NCBI RefSeq assembly: GCF_000716715.1
Contig: NZ_JNYJ01000002.1
Location: forward strand, 186,001-250,000
DNA length: 64,000 nt
Direction: 5' to 3'
Source: Dactylosporangium aurantiacum
GTDB taxonomy: Bacteria > Actinomycetota > Actinomycetes > Mycobacteriales > Micromonosporaceae
Shown: piece by piece, positions 1 through 8,295 of the stretch
Layout of the letters: each line of letters starts with the position of its first letter
How positions within the stretch are numbered: position 1 is the first letter of the stretch
Translations under genes and position numbers: made by a program
The notes under the pieces: generated by a model
What the model was told of the DNA's origin: nothing
Databases searched by the model: none
The model's input: only the letters and a program-made list of their open reading frames with translations

Positions 1-1949
1 CCGTCCTGGTGTACGGCCACTGCGTCGGCTCCGCCGCCGCGACCGAGCTGGCGCTGCGGCTGGAGGCCGGCGGGCGGGACGTCGCCGGGCTCGTGGTCGG
101 CGGCAGCTTCCCCGCCGCCCGGCTGCCCGGCCGGGTCACCGCCTGGCTGCACCGGCGGGTCCCGGCCACCTGGTGGACGTCGGACCGGGCGTACCGGGAC
201 TTCCTGCGCACCCTCGGCGGCCTCGACGACGACGCCGAACTCGACACGGGCGTGATCCTGCGCGGGCTGCGCCACGACGTCGACGAGGCGCAGAGCTGGT
301 TCACCCGGGAGCTGACCGGCACCGGCCGGCGCCGGCTGCGGGCACCGGTGCTGTGCCTCATCGGTGCCCGGGACCGCTCCACGCAGCTGTACGAGGAGCG
401 GTACGCCGAATGGGGCGCGTTCGCCGACCGGGTCGCGCTCGCCGTGCTGCCCCGCGCCGGGCACTACTTCCTCAAGCACCAGGCCGCCGCGGCCGCCGAG
501 CAGATCGCCGGCGCGGTCACGCAGTGGCGCGCCGGGCGGCCGCCGGCACCGGTGCGCACCGCGGTCACCGGCGGCCGGGCCCGCCGCGACCTGCGCGAGT
601 TCTACCTCATGGCGGCCGGGCAGACCGCGTCGCTCATCGGCGCGGCGCTCAGCTCGTTCGCGCTGGGGGTGTGGGCGTACCAGCAGCACGGCCGGGTCGC
701 CGACTACGCCCTGGTCACCATGCTCGCGCTGCTGCCCGCCATCGTGCTGCTGCCGCTCGGCGGCGCGGTCGCGGACCGGTTCGACCGGCGCCGCATCATG
801 CTGGCCTGCAACGGCGCCGGCGCCGCCGTCATGTCCGTCGTGGTCGGGCTGCTGGCCGCCGGCCGCCTGGAGATCTGGAGCGTCGGGCTGCTGGCCGGGC
901 TGCTGTCCGCGGTCACCGCGTTCCACCGGCCCGCGTACCTGGCCGCGGTCGCGCAGCTGGTGCCCAAGCCGTACCTGGGGCAGGCCAACGCGCTGGCGAA
1001 CCTCGGGCCGGGCATCGGCATGCTGGTCGCGCCCCTCGCCGGCGGCGCCCTCATCACCGCGCTCGGCATGCCGTGGGTCGTCGCCGTCGACGTCGCGTCG
1101 CTGCTCGCCGGGGTCGGCGCCCTGCTGCTGGTGCGCCTGCCCGACCGGCTGTTCCGCCGCCAGGAGGAGACGTTCGTCCGCGCCATCGCCGGCGGCTGGC
1201 GGTTCCTCACCCGCCGCCGCCCCCTCATGATCATGATCGGGTTCTTCGTGGTGGAGAACTACCTGGCCATGCTCGCCCTCGCGGTCACCGTCCCCACCGT
1301 GTACGCGTTCGGCGGCACCACCGCGGTCAGCGTCGTCACCACGTGCAGCGGCGTCGGCGCGGGCCTCGGCGCGCTCGCCATGGTCCTGTGGGGCGGCGCC
1401 GAGCGCCGCGCCACCGGCATGGTCGGCTTCGTCATCGGCGTCGGCCTCGGCGCGGCCCTCGTCGGCCTGCGCCCGTCGACGGCGGTCGCCGCCGCCGGCA
1501 GCCTCATCTGGTACGCGTCGCTGAGCATCCTCAACGCGCACTGGCTCGCCATCATCCAGGTCAAGGTCGGCCTCGACCTGCAGGGGCGGGTCCTGGCCAC
1601 CAACCAGATGCTCGCGGTCGCCATGACCCCGGCCGCGTTCCTCACCGCGCCGCTGCTCACCGGCGCCGCCGCGCCGCTGCTGGCTCCCGGCGGGGCGCTC
1701 GCCGGCACGCTCGGCCGGGTGGTGGGCACCGGCGCCGACCGGGGCACCGCCCTCATCCTGCTCGCGTGCGGGGTGCTGCTGGTCGTGTGGGGCGCGCTCG
1801 GCCTGGCGTACCGGCCGCTGCACCGCATGGAGGACGACCTGCCCGACATGGCGGCCGGCGCGGAGATCCCCGACACCCTCGACGAGCTGCAGGACCTCCT
1901 CGACCATGGCACGGACCGCACCGCCGGGCGCGGCACCGGTCCACAATGA
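1..1949 (+). CDS. Thioesterase-MFS exporter fusion protein (5' truncated)
   Basis: The reading frame is already open at the left edge, so the true N terminus lies outside the window; the GTG at 9 is internal to an alpha/beta-hydrolase core. The first ~175 visible residues look like a type I/II thioesterase: nucleophile elbow GHCVGS (Cys instead of the usual Ser), a GARDRS segment that can supply Asp, and a GHYFLKH segment that can supply His. Residues ~195-620 form an MFS transporter with about 12 hydrophobic segments and the loop motif ADRFDRRR after TM2, similar to siderophore/EntS-like exporters. Thioesterase and MFS domains can terminate NRPS-like polypeptides, so this may be the end of a peptide synthetase that releases and exports its product (inference). 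The domain calls are fairly secure; the nature of the missing upstream part is not. Confidence 0.8.
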   Translation, partial: VLVYGHCVGSAAATELALRLEAGGRDVAGLVVGGSFPAARLPGRVTAWLHRRVPATWWTSDRAYRDFLRTLGGLDDDAELDTGVILRGLRHDVDEAQSWFTRELTGTGRRRLRAPVLCLIGARDRSTQLYEERYAEWGAFADRVALAVLPRAGHYFLKHQAAAAAEQIAGAVTQWRAGRPPAPVRTAVTGGRARRDLREFYLMAAGQTASLIGAALSSFALGVWAYQQHGRVADYALVTMLALLPAIVLLPLGGAVADRFDRRRIMLACNGAGAAVMSVVVGLLAAGRLEIWSVGLLAGLLSAVTAFHRPAYLAAVAQLVPKPYLGQANALANLGPGIGMLVAPLAGGALITALGMPWVVAVDVASLLAGVGALLLVRLPDRLFRRQEETFVRAIAGGWRFLTRRRPLMIMIGFFVVENYLAMLALAVTVPTVYAFGGTTAVSVVTTCSGVGAGLGALAMVLWGGAERRATGMVGFVIGVGLGAALVGLRPSTAVAAAGSLIWYASLSILNAHWLAIIQVKVGLDLQGRVLATNQMLAVAMTPAAFLTAPLLTGAAAPLLAPGGALAGTLGRVVGTGADRGTALILLACGVLLVVWGALGLAYRPLHRMEDDLPDMAAGAEIPDTLDELQDLLDHGTDRTAGRGTGPQ

Positions 1950-1952
1950 GGC

Positions 1953-2222
1953 GTGCAGATCTATCAAGGTGTGGCGGCGTACCACCTGACGACGCTCGGT
2001 GACGCGGTCGACGCGGTCGACCGCGCGCTGGTCGAGGCCGGCATGACGTTCACCAGGTCGCCCGTGACCGTCGTGTGGCCGGGCGGCCGCGGCGAGGGCG
2101 TCGAGTTCGTGTTCGTGCTGGCGCCCCGCGACCAGCGCGCCGGGCTGGACCTCGTCGCGCGGCTGCGGGCCACGGGCATGTGGCTGCAGGTGCGCAAGCT
2201 GGACGCGTCGACCCCGTCGTAG
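1953..2222 (+). CDS. Small conserved-looking protein of unknown function
   Basis: This 89-residue protein starts at a GTG three bases after the stop of the thioesterase-MFS gene, so it is probably co-transcribed and perhaps translationally coupled. It has no signal peptide and no membrane segment. The predicted alternation of helices and strands (an AVDAVDRALVEAG helix, a VEFVFVLAP strand, a second helix) suggests a small alpha/beta fold. I do not recognise a family. Codon use is like that of its neighbours, which supports a real gene. Its position suggests an accessory role to the upstream enzyme-transporter, but nothing in the sequence proves this. Confidence 0.55.
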   Translation: MQIYQGVAAYHLTTLGDAVDAVDRALVEAGMTFTRSPVTVVWPGGRGEGVEFVFVLAPRDQRAGLDLVARLRATGMWLQVRKLDASTPS

Positions 2223-2318
2223 CCGCCGGCGCAGGGGCACCATCACGTGGCACTGGATGGTTAAGCTGCTGCCTCGACACCGGTGCGGCTGCACCGGTCA
2301 CACGGGGAGGTACCAGTC

Positions 2319-3107
2319 TTGCGCAGCATCACCATGCTCGCGGCGGCGTTCGTCGCGACCGCCACACTCACCCTCACCGGCGCCTGCGGCGGCGGGGACA
2401 CGACCACGACGGCCGCCAGCGGCGCACCGTCCACACCGTCCGCGGCGCCGCTGTCGCCGGCCGACGCACTCGCGGCCGCGGCGAGGCACTTCGGCACCAC
2501 GCCGCACGGCTACTCGCTCAAGGCCGAGGCGTTCACGTTCACCGGATCCGCCGACCCCGCGGCCGGCAAGGTTCTGATCAACGGCTCGATGGAGATCCTC
2601 GGCGTGAAGGCCACGACCGAGGGCCGGGTCGACGGCAAGGACTGGTACGTCAAGGTCGAACCGGGACCGGACGCGTTCGAGGGCAAGTGGCTGCACCTCG
2701 ACCCGGCCAAGCTCAAGGACAGCACCGGCCTGGGTTTCCAGGACGTCAAGGACCCCTCCGGCGTCCTGCGGGTCGTGCCGGCCCTGACCGCCACCCAGCG
2801 CGCCGCCGACGGCAGGCTCACCGGCACCGTGGACCTGTCGAAGGTCAGCGGTGAGGTGCTGTACCTCGACCCGACCGACGTGCCGGACCTCGGCGACAAG
2901 GCCAAGGCCGTGCCGTTCCAGGCGACCCTGGACGGCGACGGCCGCCTGACCGGCCTCACCTTCGAGATCCCCGGCACCGACGGCGACGCCCCGACGCCGG
3001 TCACCTACGCGTTCACCGACTGGGGCAAGGCCGTCACCGTAGACCAGCCCGCCGGCGCGATCGAGGCCGACGACGCCGTCTACCGGTACTTCAACCTGCA
3101 GATCTGA
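2319..3107 (+). CDS. LprG/LppX-like lipoprotein
   Basis: A 262-residue secreted lipoprotein. The TTG at 2319 is preferred because GGGGAGG (2304-2310) sits 8 bases upstream; a longer frame from 2283 lacks a good site. A hydrophobic signal segment ends in the lipobox LTGAC, followed by a Gly/Thr/Ser-rich linker. The mature part (helix DALAAAARHF, then repeated beta-strand motifs such as GRVDGKDWYVKV and KWLHLDP) matches the LppX_LprAFG fold, which carries lipids or glycolipids across the cell envelope in actinobacteria. Length fits the family. It stands alone, followed by a strong terminator hairpin. The family call rests on pattern recognition, so the exact ligand is unknown. Confidence 0.7.
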   Translation: MRSITMLAAAFVATATLTLTGACGGGDTTTTAASGAPSTPSAAPLSPADALAAAARHFGTTPHGYSLKAEAFTFTGSADPAAGKVLINGSMEILGVKATTEGRVDGKDWYVKVEPGPDAFEGKWLHLDPAKLKDSTGLGFQDVKDPSGVLRVVPALTATQRAADGRLTGTVDLSKVSGEVLYLDPTDVPDLGDKAKAVPFQATLDGDGRLTGLTFEIPGTDGDAPTPVTYAFTDWGKAVTVDQPAGAIEADDAVYRYFNLQI

Positions 3108-3113
3108 CATCCG

Positions 3114-3143
3114 GTGCGGCCGCCCGTCGCCGGGCGGCCGCAC
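3114..3143 (+). terminator. Terminator hairpin after the lipoprotein gene
   Basis: A perfect 13-bp stem (3114-3126 with 3131-3143) closes a 4-base loop, beginning 6 bases after the lipoprotein stop. No U tract follows, as is common for actinobacterial terminators. Confidence 0.7.
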
Positions 3144-3329
3144 CACCGGCGTCCCGCCGCGCACAGCCGCGGCACGACGCCCTGGCCGGCGCACGCCGCG
3201 CCGCGTCGCCGCGGCCGGGTCCGCGCGGGCCCGCTCGCCCTGTGCGGCCTGCGCGGCCAGGATGCCCGGCGGTCCGTGGCGGGACCGCCGTGGGTCAGGT
3301 CCGGGCGTCCACCCGGGGCGCCCCCGGAG

Positions 3330-3554
3330 GAGGGTCGGGGAACGCGGTCGTGGCACGACGCGGACCTGGCCGTCGAGCCGGAGGTGGCGCGGGCCCCAAG
3401 GCGGTGCCGATCCGGTCCGTTGCCGTCACACCAGCCCCCGTCGTGCTGCGGATGGCACCCACCGGTCCGGCCGTGGCCGGCGGCCGTGCCGGCCACCCCC
3501 ACCGGCGTGACGTCCACGGCCCCCACCGGACCCGTCCGCGGTCCGTCCACGCAT
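3330..3554 (-). pseudogene. Decayed, frameshifted copy of the adjacent small secreted protein gene
   Basis: On the minus strand an ATG at 3554 follows a GAAGGGAG ribosome site, as in the intact gene at 3737-4099. The first codons (MRGR) resemble the intact start (MRRR), but the frame then runs to an early stop. In another frame the segment GGCHPQHDGGWCDGNGPD nearly matches GACHPQQYGGWCDGNGPD of the intact protein, and the DNA around 3413-3470 is almost identical to 3947-3995. A shorter stretch near 3367-3383 matches 3839-3856, while the middle of the mature protein is missing. The simplest reading is a tandem duplication followed by at least one frameshift and one internal deletion. No functional product is expected. 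Confidence 0.75.
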
Positions 3555-3625
3555 CGGCACTCCCTTCGTCACCGTCCCGGGTCCAGCGTGGACCGCCGCC
3601 GGGTTGTCCGGCAGGCCCGGCGGCG

Positions 3626-3701
3626 CCGGACAAACAACACCGGACAAACAACACCGGACAAACACCGCCGGACAAACACCGCCGGACAAACACGCCGGAC
3701 C
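3626..3701. repeat. Five-unit 14-bp tandem repeat (CCGGACAAACAMCR)
   Basis: Units run 3626-3639, 3640-3653, 3654-3667, 3668-3681 and 3682-3694 (the last is 13 bp), then a partial CCGGACC. The first two units end ACAACA and the next two ACACCG. The array lies upstream of the decayed gene copy and downstream of the intact gene. One related unit (ACAAACAACGCCGGACAA, near 4177-4194) lies at the equivalent place upstream of the intact gene, so the repeat appears to have been duplicated with the promoter region and then expanded. Confidence 0.85.
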
Positions 3702-3736
3702 ACCGGCCGTGCGCCGGGACAAGGTCGCGCCAGCCC

Positions 3737-4099
3737 TTACCTGCAGACCGGGACGGCGTTGTACCGGTGCGTGCACATCAACGTGCCGCGGTAGTAGGTC
3801 TTGACGCCGCCGTAGCGGTACGAGGTGCCCAACGTGCACTTGGCCGTCGAGCCGGTGCGGTCACCGGCCCACCGGTACGGGCCGTGGTAGTCCTGGTTGC
3901 CGCTGGACTGCGCGGCGCAGTTGACGAAGCCGCGGTACTGCCAGTCCGGTCCGTTGCCGTCACACCAGCCCCCGTATTGCTGCGGATGGCACGCACCGAT
4001 CCAGCCCTGGTCGGCGCGCGCGGCCGGCGCGCCACCCAGCACCGCCAGCGTGGCGGCCGCGACCGCCGCCAGGCACGTCGCTGCGATCCGTCGACGCAT
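3737..4099 (-). CDS. Small secreted cysteine-rich protein of unknown function
   Basis: The ATG at 4099 follows GGGGAG six bases upstream and gives a 120-residue protein; the much longer open frame on this strand is only the antisense of the STAND gene. Residues 1-32 are a Sec signal peptide (MRRRIAATC, hydrophobic core, ARA-type cleavage before DQG). The ~88-residue mature part holds six Cys (in GACHPQ, GGWCDG, FVNCAA, AKCTLG, LMCTHR, PVCR) and many Trp, Tyr and Gly residues, consistent with a disulfide-bonded extracellular protein. I do not recognise a family. The gene is divergent from the STAND protein at 4304 and has a decayed tandem duplicate downstream. Confidence 0.75.
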   Translation of the reverse strand: MRRRIAATCLAAVAAATLAVLGGAPAARADQGWIGACHPQQYGGWCDGNGPDWQYRGFVNCAAQSSGNQDYHGPYRWAGDRTGSTAKCTLGTSYRYGGVKTYYRGTLMCTHRYNAVPVCR

Positions 4100-4303
4100 C
4101 AGTTCTCCCCTCGTCGTAGTCGGCCGGGGTCCACCTTGGACGGCCGGCGCGTTGACCGACAGCCCACCGGGTGCCGTACAAACAACGCCGGACAACCTGG
4201 TGCCGGCGGGCGGGCGGCCCCGGCGCGCGGCGGCGGGCCGGTCGCGGCGATACTTCCCTGACCCCGGTCGATGACCGGGCGGCAGACGCGTGGAGGGGGA
4301 AGC

Positions 4304-7300
4304 GTGGGCCGTCCCGAGAAGCCCGTCGACCCGCAGGCCGGGCCGGTGCAGCGGCTGGCCTGGCAGCTGCGCCGGCTGCGGGAGAGCGCCGGGAGCCCCG
4401 GCTACCGGGTCCTCGCGCGCCGCGCGCACTACTCGGCGAGCACCCTCGCCGACGCCGCGAAGGGCGACCGGCTGCCGTCGCTGGAGGTGACCCTCGCGTA
4501 CGCCGAGGCGTGCGGCGGCGACCCCGCGCAGTGGCGGGCGCTGTGGTCGGCCGCGGCCGAGACGCCGGCGCCGCGACCGGCCGAGGAGCGCTGCCCGTAC
4601 CAGGGGCTGCGCGTGTTCCAGCCGGAGCACGCCGAGTGGTTCTTCGGCCGCTCCGCCCTGGTCGAGCGGCTGCTGGACAAGGTGGAGCGGCTGCCGCTGG
4701 TCGGGGTGTACGGCGCGTCCGGCAGCGGCAAGTCCTCGCTGCTGCGCGCCGGGCTGCTCGGCGCCGTCGCCGCCGACCCGCGGCTGGCGGCCCGGTGGCG
4801 CACGCTGCTGCTGACCCCGACCGAGCACCCCCTGGAGGCATTGTCCGACCTGGTCACGAAGTTGTCCGGAGCCGACCGGCAGGGCGTGCGGGAGGAGCTG
4901 GCGGCCGACCCGGCCACGCTGGACATCGCCGTGCGCGGCGCGTTGGCCGCCGGCCCGCCGGACAGCCGGGCGCTGCTCGTCGTCGACCAGTTCGAGGAGG
5001 TGTTCACCCTCTGCGCCGACCGGGACGAGCGCCGCCGGTTCGTCGCCGCCCTGCTGGACGCCGCGCTCGGCGAGGGGCGGCGCACCACGGTCGTGCTCGG
5101 CGTGCGCGCCGACTTCCTCGCGCACCTGAGCCAGGACACCGCGCTGCTGGACGCCCTGCCCGACGAGGCGCACCTGCTCGTCGGGCCGCCGACCGGCGCG
5201 CAGCTGCGGGAGGTCGTCACCCGGCCGGCCGCGCTGGCCGGTGTCGGCGTCGAGCCGGACCTGGTCGCCGCGCTGCTCGCCGACGCCGCCGACGAGCCCG
5301 GCGCGCTGCCGCTGGTCTCGCACGCGCTGCTGGAGACGTGGCACCGCCGGGACGGCGCGGCGCTCACCCTCGCCGCGTACCACGCCAGCGGCGGTGTCCG
5401 GGGCGCCATCGCGCAGACCGCCGAACGGGTCCACGCCGGGTTCGACGCCGCGGGGCAGGAGGCGGCCCGGCGGATCTTCCTGCGGCTCACCGCGCTCGGC
5501 GACGGCACGGAGGACACCCGCCGCCCGATCGCCCGCGCCGAGCTCGACGGCGTCGCCGACCCCGCCGTCACCGCCCGGGTCCTCGACGAGCTGGCCGAGG
5601 CGCGGCTCGTCGTGCTCGGCGACGGCACGGTCGAGGTCGCCCACGAGGCGCTGATCCGGGCCTGGCCCCGGCTGCACCGCTGGCTCACCGACGACCGGGC
5701 CGGGCTGCTCGCCCACCGGCGGCTCACCGACGCCGCGCAGACCTGGGCGTCGCTGCGCCGTGACCCCGGCGCACTGCTGCGCGGGGTGCAGCTCGCCGCC
5801 GCCCGCGGGCTCGCCGGGGACCGCCCCGACGAGCTCAACGACCTGGAGTCGGCGTACCTGCGGGCCAGCGACGCCCTCGCCGAGGCCGAGCAGCTCGGTG
5901 CCCGCCGCCAGGCGCGGCTGCTCAAGCGGCTCGTCGCCGGCATGGCCGTCCTGCTGGTCCTCGCGCTGCTCGGCGGCGGCATCGCGGTCCGGCAACGGCA
6001 GGACGCCCGGCGGCAGCAGCTGGCGGCCCTCGCGGAGGAGGTGTCGGTGCGGGCCCGGTCGCTGCTGCCCACCGACCCGGAGCTGGCCGGCCTGCTCGCC
6101 GCGGAGGCCGAGCGGCTGCACCCGGACGTCGAGACGCGCGGCGGCGTGCTCAGCGCGGCGGCGGCGCCCCGGCGCACCGAGCTCAACACCGGCGGGCCGT
6201 CGGTGTACGGCGTCGCGTTCAACCCCGACCACACGCTGCTGGCCGCCGCGGCCGGCGACGGCACCGTCGGGCTGTGGGACCCGGTCCGCGGCACCCGGGT
6301 CGCCACCCTGCCCGGGCACCCCGGCCGGGCCGCGGCCGTCGCGTTCAACGGCGACGGGACCCGCCTCGCCTCCGTCGGCGTCGACGGCGCCAAGGGCACG
6401 GTCGTCGTGTGGGACGTGCCGGCCCGGCAGCCGGTCAGCCGGTTCGACGAGGCCGACCCGGGCTCCTCCGTCGCGTTCAGCGCCGACGGCACCCGGCTCG
6501 CCACGACCACCACCACCGGCGGCATCGTGCTGCGCGACCTGCGGGCCGGCACCCGCACCGTGCTCGCCGCCCGGGCCAGGCCCGTGACGTCGCTGGCGTT
6601 CAGCGCCGACGGGACGCTGCTCGCCTCCGCCGACGGCCACGACGCGCCGAAGGTGTGGGACGCGGCCACCGGCGCCCTCGTCGCGGAGCTGCCCGGCGCC
6701 GAGCGGGTCGTCGCCGTCGGGTTCGGCGCCGCCGGGTACGTCCTCGCCGGCTCCGCCGACGACCGCGGCGTGTACCTGTGGGACCTCACCGGCCGCCGCC
6801 CGGCGCCGCTGCCGGCGCTGCCCCTCGCCGGCCGCTACGCGTGGACGGTGTCCGCGCCGGCCGGGGACCGCATCGCCGTGGCCGACGAGAACGGCGCCGT
6901 CACCGTCTGGGACCACCGCCGCGGCGTGCCGCTGCAGACGTTCCAGGACCGGGGCCGCACCGAGACGGTCTCCGTCGTGCTCAGTGCCGACGGCACGTTC
7001 CTGGCCTCCGCCGGCTTCAACGGCACCATCGTCGTGCACGACCTCGCCGGCGTGCCGTTCGGCGGGTTCACCGCCGCGGTCAAGGACGTGAAGGCCGGCC
7101 CCGACGGCACCGTTGTCGCCTCCGCCGGCAGCGACGGCACGGTCCGGCTGTGGGACACCGCGGGCCGCCCCACCGGCATCCTCGCCGGCCACCCCGACGA
7201 GGTCCAGGCCGTCGCGTTCAGCCCCGACGGCCGCCTGCTCGCCGCCGTCACGCGGACCAACACGGTCACCGTCTGGGACGTCCAGCGGCGGCAGCCGGTG

Positions 7301-8032
7301 GCGCCCCGGCTGACCACGACCGGCGCGGGCGTCTCCACCGACGTGGCCTTCGACGCCACCGGCACGGTGCTCGCCGCGGCCACGCTCGGCCAGTCGCTGT
7401 GGGACGTGCGGGATCCGGCCCGGCCCGCCGACATCACCGCCCGGTTCGGCGCCCGCATCGTCACCTCGCTCGCGTTCAGCCCCGACGGCCGCCGCCTGTA
7501 CGGTGCCAGCGCCGGCGGCTACGTCAACGTCTGGGACGTCGGCACCGGCAAGCAGCTGCGCCGGTCCGGCACCGGCCAGAGCGCGGTGCAGGACATCGCG
7601 GTCAGCCCCGACGGCGCCGTCCTGGCGACGGCCGGCGACAGCCGCACCGTCAAGCTGTGGGACGCCGCCTCCGGCGCGGAACTGGCCACCCTCGCCGGGC
7701 ACACCGCGCCGGTGCAGGTCCTCGCGTTCAGCCGGGACGGCCGCCGGCTCGCCTCCGCCGGCGACGACCACACCGTCGTCGTGTGGGACGTCGCCACCCG
7801 GCGGCCGCTCGTCACGCTCAGCGGCCACCGGGCGCGCGTGCGGGGGCTCGCCTTCACCGCCGCCGGCACCCTGGTCTCCGGCGCCGAGGACGGCCGGCTC
7901 GTCAGCTGGTCCTTCGACGTCACCGCCGCCCGGGCCCGGCTGTGCGCCGGGCGGGCCCTCACCCGCGAGGAGTGGGCGGCCCACCTGCCGTCGGTGCCGT
8001 ACCGCCCGACCTGCGGCACCCCGTCCCGCTGA
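4304..8032 (+). CDS. HTH-nSTAND1 NTPase-TM-WD40 repeat signalling protein
   Basis: About 1242 residues from the GTG at 4304, chosen because GGAGGGGGA lies just upstream; an in-frame ATG at 4271 is the alternative. In order: an XRE-like helix-turn-helix (residues ~8-78), a novel STAND NTPase (nSTAND1) with the entry motif CPYQGLRVF, Walker A GASGSGKSS (~137) and Walker B LLVVDQFEEVF (~223), one membrane segment (~540-562, GMAVLLVLALLGGGIAV), then 14 WD40-type units ending in VWD or LWD, enough for two seven-bladed propellers. STAND proteins are regulated ATPase switches that oligomerise when the repeat domain binds a ligand. The HTH is presumably cytoplasmic. The trigger and output are unknown. 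No toxin or effector domain is visible, and the gene stands alone. Confidence 0.85.
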   Translation: MGRPEKPVDPQAGPVQRLAWQLRRLRESAGSPGYRVLARRAHYSASTLADAAKGDRLPSLEVTLAYAEACGGDPAQWRALWSAAAETPAPRPAEERCPYQGLRVFQPEHAEWFFGRSALVERLLDKVERLPLVGVYGASGSGKSSLLRAGLLGAVAADPRLAARWRTLLLTPTEHPLEALSDLVTKLSGADRQGVREELAADPATLDIAVRGALAAGPPDSRALLVVDQFEEVFTLCADRDERRRFVAALLDAALGEGRRTTVVLGVRADFLAHLSQDTALLDALPDEAHLLVGPPTGAQLREVVTRPAALAGVGVEPDLVAALLADAADEPGALPLVSHALLETWHRRDGAALTLAAYHASGGVRGAIAQTAERVHAGFDAAGQEAARRIFLRLTALGDGTEDTRRPIARAELDGVADPAVTARVLDELAEARLVVLGDGTVEVAHEALIRAWPRLHRWLTDDRAGLLAHRRLTDAAQTWASLRRDPGALLRGVQLAAARGLAGDRPDELNDLESAYLRASDALAEAEQLGARRQARLLKRLVAGMAVLLVLALLGGGIAVRQRQDARRQQLAALAEEVSVRARSLLPTDPELAGLLAAEAERLHPDVETRGGVLSAAAAPRRTELNTGGPSVYGVAFNPDHTLLAAAAGDGTVGLWDPVRGTRVATLPGHPGRAAAVAFNGDGTRLASVGVDGAKGTVVVWDVPARQPVSRFDEADPGSSVAFSADGTRLATTTTTGGIVLRDLRAGTRTVLAARARPVTSLAFSADGTLLASADGHDAPKVWDAATGALVAELPGAERVVAVGFGAAGYVLAGSADDRGVYLWDLTGRRPAPLPALPLAGRYAWTVSAPAGDRIAVADENGAVTVWDHRRGVPLQTFQDRGRTETVSVVLSADGTFLASAGFNGTIVVHDLAGVPFGGFTAAVKDVKAGPDGTVVASAGSDGTVRLWDTAGRPTGILAGHPDEVQAVAFSPDGRLLAAVTRTNTVTVWDVQRRQPVAPRLTTTGAGVSTDVAFDATGTVLAAATLGQSLWDVRDPARPADITARFGARIVTSLAFSPDGRRLYGASAGGYVNVWDVGTGKQLRRSGTGQSAVQDIAVSPDGAVLATAGDSRTVKLWDAASGAELATLAGHTAPVQVLAFSRDGRRLASAGDDHTVVVWDVATRRPLVTLSGHRARVRGLAFTAAGTLVSGAEDGRLVSWSFDVTAARARLCAGRALTREEWAAHLPSVPYRPTCGTPSR

Positions 8033-8295
8033 CCCCGGGGGCCTGCGGCCGCCGTGCGGAGGCGGCACGCATCGGTCGGCGACGATCCCGGCAGGTTGCC
8101 TCTTGCCAGCCGGCCATGTCTCCAATAATGATGTAGTCCTTCGTAAGTTCGTCAACACCTCTGCGTATTGCTGCCGCCAGAGCCGCGAGAGGGTGACCGA
8201 CGCGTCGGGCCTCCGCGCGCCCTCGGCACGGCACCGTCACCGCCGCTGACCTGCGGCTGGGCTTCCCTGACCCCTCCGAGTGCGAGGAACTGTCC
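8033..8295. other. Intergenic region with an AT-rich patch
   Basis: This 263-base stretch has no convincing gene. Bases ~8117-8165 are far richer in A and T than the surroundings (for example CCAATAATGATG), which makes it the most likely promoter region for the DUF4832 genes. I could not fix -35/-10 boxes. Short frames through it look like chance. Confidence 0.4.

Noticed and set aside
3626..3701. The 14-bp repeats considered as a CRISPR or origin iteron array
   Set aside because: There are no spacers, and no replication initiator gene is near. The link to a duplicated promoter region explains them better.
4304..8032. The STAND protein as part of an anti-phage defence island
   Set aside because: There are no nuclease, protease, restriction or toxin genes nearby, and the protein has an HTH rather than an effector domain; the defence role stays a speculation.
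3737..8158. A 1473-codon open frame on the minus strand opposite the STAND gene
   Set aside because: Its translation is Gly/Arg/Val-rich noise typical of the antisense of GC-rich genes. Only its last 120 codons, after the ATG at 4099 with a ribosome site, are a real gene.
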